From Toxotes chatareus (taxonomy: Eukaryota; Chordata; Actinopteri; Toxotidae), in assembly GCA_016801885.1 (NCBI GenBank), contig CM028889.1:6425501-6489500 (forward strand): a stretch of DNA of 64,000 bases. Reading direction: 5' to 3'. Under the pieces are notes generated by a model. It searched no databases, was not told where the DNA came from, and saw only the letters and a program-made list of their open reading frames with translations. The position numbers were made by a program, and so were the translations under genes. Within the stretch, counting starts at the first letter, position 1, and each line of letters begins with the position of its first letter. Shown here one piece after another: positions 50,976 through 63,485 of the stretch.

Positions 50976-51514
50976 TGGATACATGATACATGTAGGAGAA
51001 CATGTGTCAACAGGCATGCCAACACTTTAGCTATCTTTACAAGGAGAAAAATTGTTGACAAATAACACATAAAGGAGTTATACATTAGCAATGGAAGACA
51101 CAGTAAATACAAGTTTAAAAAAAAAAAAAAACCCTACAACTTCCAACTGAACTCAAAAAAGGTGCCTTGGGTTAAATGAGCACTGGTCAAACGCAGGGAA
51201 AAGCTTGGTGAAGCTAATTATCTTCACTAAGCCTTTTCAGCACATAATCACACACCTTTCTTAGCATCTATTCAATTCTAAATTTGTATCTGGTGTATTT
51301 TTGAATTCTCCCAGCCACGTGGCCAGCACATGAGAGACTACACTACCCACCTCGCGGCATGTCACACCAGTCTGCAGCTCAACATCTCAAGGAATAAAAC
51401 AAGCATGACAGGCTGTGACAGTCACCAATCTGCGAGGTCTATACTTTGAGGTTGCGCTGGTTTGGAGAGCAACGAGGCAAGCTATTGCACTGTGAAAAAC
51501 GTAAGATTTGTAAA

Positions 51515-51700
51515 GACGGGGAGTAAACACAGGCAGGGTGAAACGTGCTTATTCGATCTCTTTCCTCTTCGCTCCCTCGCAATCTCGTAAACAAACGCAC
51601 GGGGTAATTACGTCTCATTAGAGCGCTCGGGGCCTTTCATGTAGCTGCTGAACATGGCCACCGTCTCTCCCCTCTGGCCCACAGACATAAACAAACACTT
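51515..51700. promoter_or_regulatory. candidate enhancer with three forkhead-type motifs and a homeodomain pair
   Basis: GTAAACA occurs at 51523-51529 and 51587-51593, and ATAAACA at 51687-51693. GGTAATTACG and CTCATTAGAG follow the second site within 30 bp. The patch has no simple repeats and several CpGs (CTCGCAATCTCG, GAGCGCTCGG). FoxC-family genes are expected neighbours of gmds, but binding is not shown by sequence. Confidence 0.3.
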
Positions 51701-52310
51701 CAGCTGGCCTGCCCCCTGGAGCCATGGAGCCTCTGCTCCACAACCAAGAGCTAGGGATTCCCCTTGTGCCATGGTGCATGTCCCCGCCTCTCACTCCACA
51801 GCACCACGCACATCCTTCTCTTTTACTTTCATTCTGTCTCATGCTTTTCTTCTGTTCTTGCCTGTGCTCTAAAAGACATAAACACCAAGTGAGAGAAAGA
51901 CTTTGAAAACAGGGAAAGAAAGAGGGAGACAGAAGTCAGAGAGCTGCCTGCCTGCTGTGGGTCGGTAATGATATAATGAGAGGACTGCAGTGTTTAGTGG
52001 GCGGTTCTTTTTATAGCAACTGTCAAGACAAATGTGCAATCAGTCACTTTGATTGAGAGAGTGTGTGTGCATGTGTGTGACAGCTCAGTGCACGTGCATG
52101 CTGGGAAGCTGACTAAGGGATTGCAAGGTGGGTGAAAGAGAGAGAGACATAGAAAGTGAGGGAAAACCAAGAGCAAAGGAAGGAGAAATATAGGGACAGG
52201 ATGTGACTGAAGGAAAAAGAAAAGTGGAAAAAGGCTGAGAGGTGTCACTGTAAGGGAAAAAAAAAGCTCAGCCCTGGCATTGAGAGAAGGGTCAGGGAGA
52301 GGTGACGGCC

Positions 52311-52327
52311 AGGTCACACTGAGGTCA
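52311..52327 (+). promoter_or_regulatory. perfect DR5 retinoic-acid-response-type motif
   Basis: AGGTCA-CACTG-AGGTCA consists of two exact half-sites in direct orientation five bases apart, the RAR-RXR consensus. It lies in non-repeat sequence between a purine-rich stretch and a CA microsatellite. It is a motif match only. Confidence 0.4.
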
Positions 52328-52422
52328 AATAAGGTGCAAAACCAGTAACTCTGGGGCAAGTTTATAATGAAAACAAACTGCCACTATCACTGCAGGTCAC
52401 AGACGGGGCCTCCCCTCAGGTT

Positions 52423-52423
52423 A

Positions 52424-52450
<27 letters not shown>
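52423..52450. repeat. AC microsatellite (28 bp)
   Basis: Perfect AC repeat about 95 bp after the DR5 motif. A short second CA block follows near 52459-52467. Confidence 0.92.
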
Positions 52451-52454
<4 letters not shown>

Positions 52455-53830
52455 TTTCACACACACAAACTCTCATATTGCTGGGGCCGCTTAATTAAAA
52501 ACGAGATCCCTGGCACTCCCTAAGAAAGTCCCACCTTCTAAAAGCAAATACACAGCTCTCCGTCGCGGCTGTTTTAATAAGGATAGAGTTCAATGCGAGC
52601 AGCACTGAGTGAAAGCCTCATTGTGGTTCAGAGAGAGGCTCTGAACACCATGTCAGTTCTCTCCTCATCCATCAGACCAACACCTCGGCACAGCATTTCC
52701 TCACCAATTATGCACTGGTCTCGAACGTTGTTGTACATGTGTGTTAGAGTGTTGCTGTCCTCTTGTTTCATATAAAATCCATGGCTGTGCATGTGTGTGA
52801 ATATGTGTACAATGATATGAACACAAGTACAACATATCATTTTATTACCGTGACTGTGTTTCTCAAATTGCCTCCACAGCATATTGCAAACGTGCGTTTG
52901 TGCATGCCAGCACGTTTGCAAGTGTAAAACTCTGTGTATGTGTGTATGTGTGTGTGTGTGTGTGTGTTGGAGTTTGTGTGCTGAACAGGGACACATGCCT
53001 GGTTTAATATCATAAGCCTGTGTGAACGTGGATCTACTATAAGTCTAATAAAAAACAGACAACATGAGGAAGCCATTTGGTGTTATGCGATGAGGGAAGA
53101 CAGGCTTTCAGTGCTGTGACCCAACAAATGTTTCCATTCCATTAAAGTCATCAGGCCTGTTTGAAGTGGACTGGTTGGGATGCTGTCTCTGCCACGCTCA
53201 ATAGACTACAGGCAGCTCTCAGCGGGCCTGAAGGAAAATGCTGCTTGGATCTGAATCACTCCCTCTCTGTACCTGCAGTTGTGTTCAATGCAGAAAACAA
53301 CACAATCAGGTTGTTAAGTGAGGAAGTTCTACATGAGTAGGGAGCAACGGGACAAAGGCCACATTTATGAACTGTATATGAAACCAAACTGACTTAATTA
53401 CAGAGGGTTTTTTGTGGGGGTTTTTGTGTGTTTTAGTGGGTTTTTTTGAAGCTGCAGCTACTTTATACTGAATTCTTTTTTTTTTTCTAAATTTACTCTC
53501 ACACATCTGATACTGATCATTGTAGCAGTTCATTTGTAAGAATGATGATAATACATCACCCTTCAAAACCAGCTTTACTGAGTGCTTGACAAAAAGCAAC
53601 ATAAAGCCAAGACTGAGCCAAAAAACAGTAATAAAGTGACTACAGGGGAATTTAAGGTCAAGAATTTTAAAATGCCAGAAATGACAAATATGAAAACAAT
53701 AAATTCAGTGTTTTCATTATGTGTGAGGGTCACTGGTGGGGTATTACTGTATTAGTGAATTTACATAATTGTGCAAACTAAAGTAATTATTATTCATTTA
53801 AATACTCAAATTTATTAAATAAGAAAAACT

Positions 53831-53959
<129 letters not shown>

Positions 53960-54344
53960 GTAATTTACTGTCAGCAGAACTCATTCTCCACCAAATGAAG
54001 GGTGACTTTGTATTTCACAGTTTATACAGCTCCAAATACGTGTGTCCAAACCGATACAGATTTTAATGAGGGGATCACTGACACATGATCCCACTTAGAA
54101 GCCTGTATGTCAGTGGGAAAAAGATTCAATGCCAGAAAAGGTTAATAGAGCCAGACCCCCGTGAGCTATATGGGCTGTTGTAATGTTAGCTACAGGTGAT
54201 ACTTCTATCCAGGCTGGAGGGTTGGCTGCCTTCTTTTAACTAATGTGACGGCCTGGGGAGGCCATCTATGATGAACCCCTGCTGTACCTGCTTTAACTTT
54301 GCACTGCCCTGTGCAAAATACTGCTCAGAACCATGAGTGTAGTT

Positions 54345-54598
54345 AAAGGGATAGTTTGACATTTTGGCAAAGATGCTTGCTTACTTTGCTCCAGAAAGTT
54401 AGGGGGGGGGGCGATCTAACGTTTATATCTATTACCATAAAGACTGGGAGTCACAGGAAAATAGCTACTGTGGCCTCATCCAAAGTTCAAAGGTCCATGT
54501 ATCAATATCTTTGAAGCTCAATTTTTGGCATGTATCTTGACAGAAATGCAAAAATGACAGGTTTGGTGGTTTTACGGGCAGTCATACATCCTAACTCT
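54345..54598 (+). repeat. dispersed teleost repeat, family A (copy 2, forward fragment)
   Basis: It starts AAAGGGATAGTTTGACATTT, the usual start of this family. AAAGACTGGGAG, an internal block near ATCTTTGAAGCTC, and GTGGTTTTACGGGC occur in the same order as in copy 1. It is diverged and has a 10-base G run at 54402-54411. It is followed directly by an oppositely oriented fragment of the same family. Confidence 0.6.
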
Positions 54599-54615
54599 TT
54601 ACACTGATGTGTTAC

Positions 54616-54775
54616 TTGCTGAGCTTTAGAGGTGTTAGCAGCTGCATTTTTTTTAACTGTGTAGCAAGCCAGACTAGTTGTTTCAACCTGTTTTCAGTAT
54701 CTTTGCTAAATTAAATTCAAGCTGTAGCTCTATTATTAACGTTCAGACATGAGAGTGGTAGCGATCATCTCAGTG
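54616..54775 (-). repeat. dispersed teleost repeat, family A (copy 3, reverse fragment)
   Basis: The reverse complement reads TGAGATGATCGCTACCACTC, then AATAGAGCTACAGC and AAACAACTAGTCTGGCTTGC. It aligns with the middle of copy 1 (GATACCAGTCTCAT, AGAGCTGGAGCAG, AAACAGCTAGCCC). The family's start is missing on this side, so it is truncated. With the forward fragment it forms an inverted pair about 20 bases apart. Confidence 0.6.
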
Positions 54776-56344
54776 TATTAAGTATTAAGTACTAAGGTTG
54801 TTGCACTATTCAGGAGAGGCTTAATGTGACTTCATCAGTGGTTATTTACCAGTTAATAAATCTTTTGAAATGAAACCCTTGTTGACTACGTGTGCACCAC
54901 ATGGCCCAGATTTATAAACAAATATAACATTGCATAAAGAAGTTTTCATCATCTGTGTATCTATAATAAAACTGTGGCTCCTGTGCAGGGAAAACAGACA
55001 AATATCTAACAGGAAATAAGCAGCATGAGCATAACACTTAAGCCCAAAGAAAAAACACTATATCAGAAACACAACCATGCCTGCATATGCAAGCTAATAT
55101 TTTTTATATATCTTTCTTATAAGCTATTTATACTCATAGAGGAACTGATATTGTTGCACATAGCGCATGCGCACAGAAGGCTGAGTCTCAAAAGGGTCAG
55201 ACAAAAATGTAATGGAGAAAGAGCGAGAGAGCTGTGAGAGAATGAAAAGGGCTGACACTGTGACTGAGCCCTTGTGATATTTGGCTGCGTTTCGACACTC
55301 CGAAGTCTGGACAGAGAATCTTCCCACGAGCCGCTCGACCGCCTGACAGCGAGAGACACACAGAGAGTGAGCAAGGGAGTGCGAAGGAGCGAGAGAGGAG
55401 GTCACACACATTCCAGTCCCAAAGAGTTGGCCAGACTCCTCAGACAATTAAAACAAGATGACCCAGCCCCCTACCCCCTTAAATATCCCTCCACTCCATC
55501 AGTGCTGTCTGCTGGACCAGTGAAGGCTTCGCTTCACTCCCCGATTCACACTCATACTCCCTAAAATGTCACTATATGAGGCTCAGCCTTTACTCTGCGA
55601 CAAGACTCAAACACACACACACACACACATCCACAAAGGAGAGGGATTACTGCATTAGGGTGCCTCTCACACTTGTGCGTTCCAATCAGGGAGTGTCTCA
55701 GCTTCATAAGGCAGCTGTGGACTCCCTACCTACTGCAGCTCTCTTTCTCTCCTCAGTGCAGTTTAATTCTGTTCAGTAAAAAGTTGTTGGCGTCACTAAA
55801 GCTGGGTATGATCAAAACCGACATGTGGCTGCACTGAGTATCAAAACTCTGGCACTGAATGTCTGGACAGGTAGTCTGTTTATTAATATAGCAGCTTTAA
55901 ACCAAAGGCAATGTTTTCACCAATCATATATACATCATAATAAACACAGCATCCAATCAGATAGTGTGGCAGTGGATGAGTTCAGGATAGGGTTTATGAT
56001 CTCAGATGAATCAAACCGATCTAAAACCAATTAATAAAGTTGCCAATAACACACTTGGTGTTGCTTTGACTAGTTTATAAAGATTGTGGAATGTAAGAAA
56101 AAAGTGCTTCTTGTCTCCATGTTTTCTCTCTCACACACCCCTTCTCATCATCACCCCCAGCTCACATTCTCCCTCCTTCTCCGAGGCCTGTTAAACCCCC
56201 AGCAGGTTACGGAGCCTGCCCACCACCTACCCCCAAGCCTGGAGACGTCCTCCCATCCATTTCCCCTGCTCCTTCACCCTCTCCTGCCCTCTCTCCTTCT
56301 GGTCTGCTCCCTCTGTCCAGGTGGGAGGTATGACTCTCTGCTGC

Positions 56345-56346
<2 letters not shown>

Positions 56347-56410
<64 letters not shown>
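56347..56410. repeat. TG microsatellite (64 bp)
   Basis: Uninterrupted TG repeat preceded by a C/T-rich stretch (56115-56330). Confidence 0.95.
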
Positions 56411-56411
<1 letters not shown>

Positions 56412-56888
56412 ATTTTCACCCCAGTGCATCAGATACAGCGCAATGTCTCACAACCTCAGCTTTTATTTACTAAATGTTGCATTACAGAACAGTATGGTGG
56501 GTTGCATGGAAATATTCTTGTTTTAGAGTCTGGATTATTTTGTTTATAACTTCAAAAACTAAGACCAATAAGAAACTATTTAAAAAAGAGGCTTCATTAA
56601 TAATCTGCATATGTACGTACATCTGTGTATATGTATGTTTGTGGAAATGCCTGTCAGTCTGTCTATGTGTATGTGTCTCCGCTTTTCTACAGGACTCCAG
56701 GGTGCAAACTATCCTGCAGGCTCCATATGAAAGCTGAGGACTCTGGTTACACAAGGCGGCGAGGAGAAAGGAGAGAAAAACAGAGCGGGAGAAGAAGGAG
56801 GAGAGCATCTGCTTTCATCCTCAACCCAGCAGGGAAGAGTTTAGGCTTGTCAGTCTGAGAGAGAGAGATGGCCAGCTGTTGCTGCAGA

Positions 56889-56910
56889 GCACACACACAC
56901 ACAGACACAG

Positions 56911-56940
<30 letters not shown>
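56889..56940. repeat. compound CA microsatellite
   Basis: CA units interrupted by GACACAGACACATATAC, ending at 56940. An imperfect, probably older tract. Confidence 0.9.
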
Positions 56941-56941
<1 letters not shown>

Positions 56942-59900
56942 AAGTTGGGAAATAATATTGTAGAGTACCATTAAAGAGCATGGGTGTAATCATTCCTCTT
57001 ATTTTCACAATTATAAAAATATATTCTTAATATTTAGGCTTTAAATAATACAGGAAAATGCAAAGTAAAGATTGTAATGCGTCCAGTTCTAAGTTCTCTC
57101 CAACATGAAGGAATTTAAACTTCTCTCCTTTAATAAAAAAAAAAAAAAAACTAAACAAAAAACAACCTACAGAGAGGCAGTCCTCATAACACAGATGTCA
57201 CAGCTGTCCAGCTGGAGACAGACAGCTCTAGTTGTGTCAAACACAACCACTACTTGGACGTTCTCAGCTCCTTCTGGCAGTAAAAATCACAGGCACACTG
57301 ACTGTAAATTTATTATTAATCTTTAGTTCCAGTGATTTAAAAATAATTAGCACTTACAATCAATACTGCTGTAAAATTATATTAAATCTGACATAAAATT
57401 GCATTCCAACTTCCAAAAGCTGTTGTTAAACTGGAGGAGGAAGAGGGTTATGGTAGAGCATTTCTGTAGGTTCTTGACTTCCAATGTTTTATTGAATGAA
57501 ACAACCTTGAAACAAGAAAGTAAAGTTATTACTATGTCAGATTTAATCCTTCAGTGCCTACTGCTGCAAAAGAGAATAAGCAGTAGTTGCTTTTTTCTCT
57601 GAGGATGGTAAGATTAAATGGCTACAGGCAGATTAAACAATGAAAACAACGCTAACAGGACTCAGTGTGTTTAACGCTGCAACTTGTGTGAAGCAAAACC
57701 CAGAAAAGAACCAGACAACAAAAACACACAACATATCAGAGAGCCAAAAAGAATGAGATTTGCACACGGTCTTTAGGGAATACTACAAAGTGTGTCATAA
57801 TACACTTTTTCAACTTCCTAAAATTATAGTTTCAATTATCGGTTTTCAGTTTTAGTCAGAGGCAAGTTGTGATGAAGTAGATGACAACACAAATAAATCG
57901 TGTCAAGAAACAGTGTCACTATAGGTCATAATAAAGGTGGAAGAAGATATTTTCCTTCTGTTAGCAAACGATGCCTGTGGAAAGATTACGATCAAGCTAC
58001 ATGTCGATAGTATGATGAGAAATTTGATATTCTAACAATGGAACTAACAAAAACCCTCTTCCATGAATAAATATATTCAAAGAGCAAACCGTTGTAGTAA
58101 AAAAAGAAATATAGACACAAAAATGAACTCCGTTTGAAATGAATCTCAAACTGTGCATTTTGAGGCTGAGCGTCTCCACATAAAACCCCATCACTCAGGC
58201 TCAAACATCAGTTAAAGGTGCTGTCCTCACAAACCCGATAACGATTGATGTACAAATAAGGAGAGTGACTTTGAAATAATCAACAAGGGAATAAGAAAAA
58301 CACATACAAATCACAACACATCAACATGATGTTGTTCACCGATTGCAGGAGACAGCACAATATGGAGAGATGAACGAGACTGTGAGAAAAAAATGACAAG
58401 TTCTGTCTGGAGGCATGCGCACACTGCAGGGCTCAAAGCCCTCAAATGTAGCAAGTTCTGCAAATCTGCCTTATTGGCAGTAGGAACACTGCAATATTGA
58501 TCTTATTTGTAGAAAATTCCCCGTTGAACACAGAAGGACTTCCAGCCTCCAGTAAGCCTTGTGTCATTCCCTATACCAGCTGTGCTCCAGCCAGTCGAAG
58601 CTTTGATCCAACTCTCTCAGCCAATCACCCAGAGCTGTGCTGCCAAAAACAGACTGGAAAGAAACAGAGGGGTAAGAAAGGAATAAACAGAGCAGGAACA
58701 GAGCGAAAGAAACAGAAAGAAGTTCCCTGAACCTCACCCCAGAAACCAGGACATCTCCTGGGTCAGGTTTCTGTGAAGCTGCAGAAGTTCCAGCTGAAAT
58801 GTCGGGCCCGTACACATCCACACAGAAACACACACACACACTCAGTATAACCCTACAGTGGCCCCTTCACAAAAGCAGTAACCCTAGAATCCCAACTATC
58901 ATGGATCTGTCTGTTATCTGTTCTTCCATTGTTTCAGCAGCACGAGGGAGTGAGCTTTACACAATCTTTCTTTCAGGTCTAATTTATGTGGACTGTGAAA
59001 ATATTCAACATTTCGCTGCCATGCGACTCCCCCTGAACCTCCTTCTCTGTCCCTCTGGTACAATGCCACAGTAAACACTCACCCCATGGGGGCAAGATGG
59101 GGCAAGAGTGCCTCCCTGGAAATCTATTTTAAGTCTCTCACTCAATTCATTACTCTTATCATCATCTCACCTCCTACAAGTGTTTATCCAAGTGAAACTC
59201 TCTTCTGTCTACCTGTAAACAACCCAGCAAAGCCCACATGTTGGTTCAACTGCATCCATTCAAATAAGCACAAGTCCGAGTCTTTAACACAAAAAGAAAC
59301 GACTAGAAATAATAAATGAAACTTAATCGTATACTTAACGAAACTGTTAACTCTAGAAAACAGCAGTTTTCCATTAAAGTAGCAGAACATATATTGTGAA
59401 TCAAACAAAAAGCCAGTTGAACTATTTTGGCAAATCTCATACTGAACACAAAAATCTACCAAAGAGATAACCGAAAAGAATCACAACTTTACCTTCAAAG
59501 ACTTTCTATGAGCAACAGAATTTCAGAAATTCAAGATAAAATTGCTTGAAACTCTTCTAATAAGATTTAACAATCCTATCTCCTTAATATATTATTATTA
59601 GATATGACTCTGAATTGCAATTTCGTGTGGGTGGTTTCTTTTTTTTTTTTTTTATTTCCTTATGTGGAAAATCATCAAGCTCATTTTGGATTTATTCCTA
59701 TTCTTGTGTTATTCTGAACTGTGCTTGTCACAACCTTTGGGTGCATGGTGACATAAAATCTGTGCAAAAATCGGTTTCATTTTTCTCTTAAAAACTCTCT
59801 GGGCTCTTTAAGGATTTCACCAGCAGAACATACAAAAAAAAAAAATCAGAGTGTCACAGAAAATCTGTAATTCATTTTAACCATGAACCTCTAAAATATA

Positions 59901-60257
59901 ATCAGTTACCCCTGACAACCAGGCACTGCAAGCAAAGTCTACAGTTGAGCCCATGTTGGTAATGACAGATTTCAGAGGCTCCATGAACCAATTAAAACTC
60001 CTCAGACCTGGGATCAGATTTCCTTATCAGGCCTCTAAAAGGCATCAAGTGTTTATGTAATGTTCAGTCATCGTGCTCTGTAAATGTACATGTTGGGGAA
60101 ATAAGCCCAGAGTGTGTGTGTGTGTGTGTGTTCGTGCATGAGGTTTGTGGAGGTGCAGTGAGGTTTTATTACCCTAAGCAACGGGGGGGCAAACCAGTTT
60201 ATTGAGCTGCTGTTAAGGCCATGGGTCAAATTTCACCTGCAATTAACGCTTGAAAAC

Positions 60258-60260
<3 letters not shown>

Positions 60261-60304
<44 letters not shown>
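60261..60304. repeat. CA microsatellite (44 bp)
   Basis: Perfect CA repeat. A GT tract lies about 130 bp before it (near 60113-60131) and a second CA tract follows at 60456-60479. Confidence 0.95.
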
Positions 60305-60305
<1 letters not shown>

Positions 60306-60455
60306 CTGAATCCATGCACACGCACAGCTGTTGTCGTTTACTCATCCTGCTTGTGTGGGATGCCAAGTCAACGTGACAGTAGCTTCTGTCACAGTTGCTC
60401 TCTCACTAAGTGATCAACACTCGGCTTTACCCCCTACAGAGTGGGCACACACACT

Positions 60456-60479
60456 CACACACACACACACACACACACA
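60456..60479. repeat. CA microsatellite (24 bp)
   Basis: Perfect CA repeat immediately preceding the G-quadruplex segment. Confidence 0.9.
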
Positions 60480-60523
60480 AATCTCAAGAGATGACATTAT
60501 GATTATGCCAGGGGTGGTGTGTT

Positions 60524-60551
60524 GGGGCACCAGGGGTTGAGGGGTCAGGGG
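60524..60551 (+). other. strong G-quadruplex motif (four tetrads)
   Basis: Four runs of four G are separated by loops CACCA, TTGA and TCA, with a fifth GGGG run nine bases upstream (60511-60514). It lies just after CA tracts at 60261-60304 and 60456-60479, so the segment is rich in non-B DNA potential. Confidence 0.65.
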
Positions 60552-61509
60552 TTTGGATGTAGTCAGGAGGTTTTGGTGATGAAACCTAATGCTCCCTCTC
60601 CTCTGCCCTATTAGTTCCCATTTTAGCTCTTTACCACTCCAGCTGTGTTTGTTAAAACCTTACAGAGCAGGCAAAGGTATTTATCAGCTCCCTGAATCAC
60701 TGCTGTAAAGATCCGCACACGCACATAAAAGACACACACAGACAGTTATCTATATCACAGAGTGTAGCGAGGGGACAGCGCCCTCTACGACATGACACCA
60801 TTTACGAAATGTAAACTAGCAGGAGTCAAAGACACAGTGCAGCTCAGGGACAACCGTTAATTAAACATTGTACGAGCTGCATCTGTACTGATAATGAGAC
60901 GATATGACACAGGATGTGTTCAGAAAAGCTCAAACACTTTTTAACGTTTGAGAAAAGCTGAAAATGTGGTTTGAGAGGCAGACGGGACTGAACAGACAAA
61001 CCCAAAGTGTTTTATCAGATCACAGTGTTGATAGTATATCATCATAAAGATGGAGGCTGATGTAAGAGGTGCAACAAGTCACTGCCTAGAAAGACAAACC
61101 ACTTTAAATCGGCTTGTTCCCACTGCACACCAGACTCTGACCTCCCCACTCAAACCCCACGGCTGATTAATCTGCTATGTTAATCTGATAAATGACAGAT
61201 CTGTTGTCTGTGTTATGTGTTGTTAATTATTACTGCGGTTTTATTTTTATAATGAGTTTATCATTGAGTCACATTTTTTTTTAAGTAAAAAAGGCAAAAC
61301 TAAAGACATGACTGACACTGACCTCTTATGTCTGATCTCCATGACCAAACATCCAGCGTCCGTCAAGTATAACTTCCTGTCAAACTGTGTCTCAGAAAGA
61401 CAGTGAGGCTGTTTTGTGAGCTGAGTTGCACTGGATAAGCGCCTCAACAAAAAGTTCAACTTAGACTAATGTCTAAGTTACTGTACCAAGTTCCTGAGCC
61501 TGCCCTCGC

Positions 61510-61640
61510 TGTCACCTCCCAGGCCAAAAACATGTGATGAATGGCCCAGCGCTCTCATCAATCATCTGTGATTGGCCCTGATCTGCGCTGTGATTGGCTA
61601 ATTAGCCTCATCTGTAACCATTACTGCACAGGGAGGCAGC
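61510..61640. promoter_or_regulatory. candidate enhancer with paired CCAAT-type sites and a homeodomain palindrome
   Basis: TGTGATTGGC occurs twice, at 61567-61576 and 61589-61598, 22 bp apart. Each contains GATTGG, the reverse of the CCAAT box, and TGATTG of PBX/HOX type. The second runs into the perfect palindrome GCTAATTAGC (61597-61606), then CATCTGTAACC and CAGCTGTGAC. Such ordered packing without repeats resembles a conserved enhancer. Confidence 0.3.
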
Positions 61641-61649
61641 TGTGACACA

Positions 61650-63440
61650 AAAAAAAGGATAAGAAAAATAAAGGAGGTGAAAAATGACACCATCTGGGCT
61701 GTCCTGTCACCTCACTGCCTCCATACAATGCCAGGAATCAGACAGCTACTGCCACACAGGGGCAACCACACACACACACACACACACCTGAGGGAAACAC
61801 CCTCCAAAGATCTGAATTTCACACATAATTATATTTTGAAAATAAATATGCGAAAAAGAGGAGAGCAGGGAGGAGGGGTTGCTGGGACTGTGTGTCAGCA
61901 GGTCAGCCACATCTCATCTGGCAACAGTTTCTGGTCCAGTACAGCAGCAAGGAACAGCAACGCCAACTCCAGTCACGGGAAAAATATGAGCCAGTTATTA
62001 GGTGTCAGAGGGAAATATCTGGTAACTGGGTGGTAACTACTCGCCAAATGAGTGCCGGACAAGTGGGAGCAACAGTTTGGTGGAGCACTGATGTAGTGAC
62101 GCAGCTCTTCAGGAGTACAAAACACTAAATAGTAAAAGGTCAAGAGGCAGGAGGGACATGAAGAATTTAAAAAAACACAAGGCGGGAGAGGAAACAGACA
62201 AAAAGACAGAGAGAAAGTGAAGCAGGATGGAGCCTGAGGGGAGAGAAAGGGCCAAAACCACCAGGCCGACTCTGCTCCTGCTCTCTCCCAGTCAGCCCTC
62301 TTCTCTACACAGGAAATGGCTCTCTGCAGCCAGAAGGGGTGGAGGTAGGGGGGCCTCCAAACAGCTGTACCCACCGTGGGCCAACTCAGGGTGGGGGCAC
62401 AGACTGAGAGGAGAGGAAGGAGTAGGGAGGAGGGCAGTCCTTGGTAAAGATGGCTGACTCTTACATCTTTATCTTCTCAGATAGAGCCTTTAGTGAGTGA
62501 TTGCAGTGGGTTTCCTTTTCTCCTTGGCATGCTCATTCTCAGAAATCTGTTCTGTGTCGTCAAATCACAGTAAACCACACACACACAAAAAAAAAAAAAA
62601 GGCCAGCCAAATGTTTTAAACACAGTCACAAAACTGAAAAAGTCCAAAGCTTAACCCCTTTGAGCAAAATGAGATCAGGAAGATTTAAATCATTTTATCT
62701 ACTGATTTTACACTAAAGCGTTCAGCTCCTGGCTTGTCTATAATACCATAATAATAATAAAAGGCTCCATTGAGAGAAGCTGGGCAGGTCTGTCTGTCTG
62801 CCGGGGACGGACACCCGATACCCGGTTGAGACGATGCCCAGCCTGCCGCACGCCTTCAGACGTTGTTAGAGCAGACACACAGCACGCCCCTCCTGCCATC
62901 CGCAATCCATCCACAGCCAATTACAAGCAATTTCCCTGTCTTGGGTGGGGTGAGGAGCGCGAGAGAGAGAGAGAGGGAGGAAAAGCAGTTGTCAGCCTAA
63001 AGCAGACACACATGGTTCTGTTTACAAATTGCCAGTTGTTTGGCTTTGCCATGGTAACACACTGCTGACGCTGGCTCTATGGATGGACACAGAGACAGAG
63101 AGAGGCAGAGAGGGGGGTGGTGGTGACAGTCGCAGCCTTTGATGGTCCTCAGGGTGGGGTGAGCTTTCAAGCAGGAGAGATGGTTCATTTATGCATAATG
63201 TACAAATGTCCCACAAACACGCGTCTGTTTGCCTCCTGCCTTCATTCGGCCCCCCCCTCTTCCTCCTCCCCCACCTCAGTTCCCCTCAGCACCTCAGGCT
63301 TCTGTTTGGCTTCCCGAAATCCGCCTTTCCGAAACTGGAGACGCGCAGCAAGGAGGTGCCTGATTCACCAGAACTGGAATGTCGGCAGTTCCCACAGGAA
63401 ACCTGGAGCATCTCAAGCAAGGATGCCATGGACCGACGAG

Positions 63441-63485
<45 letters not shown>

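Larger units (their letters stand above)
54800..61500. other. plain intronic stretch with microsatellites and a G-quadruplex motif
   Basis: Outside the listed TG/CA tracts and the G-rich segment at 60511-60551, nothing coding or mobile is recognised. Segment 55140-55400 is GA-rich on the plus strand. A T run lies at 59638-59653. Confidence 0.55.

Noticed and set aside
56086..56526. 146-codon plus-strand open frame
   Set aside because: Composition-driven: a C/T-rich stretch followed by a TG microsatellite translating as Cys-Val repeats.
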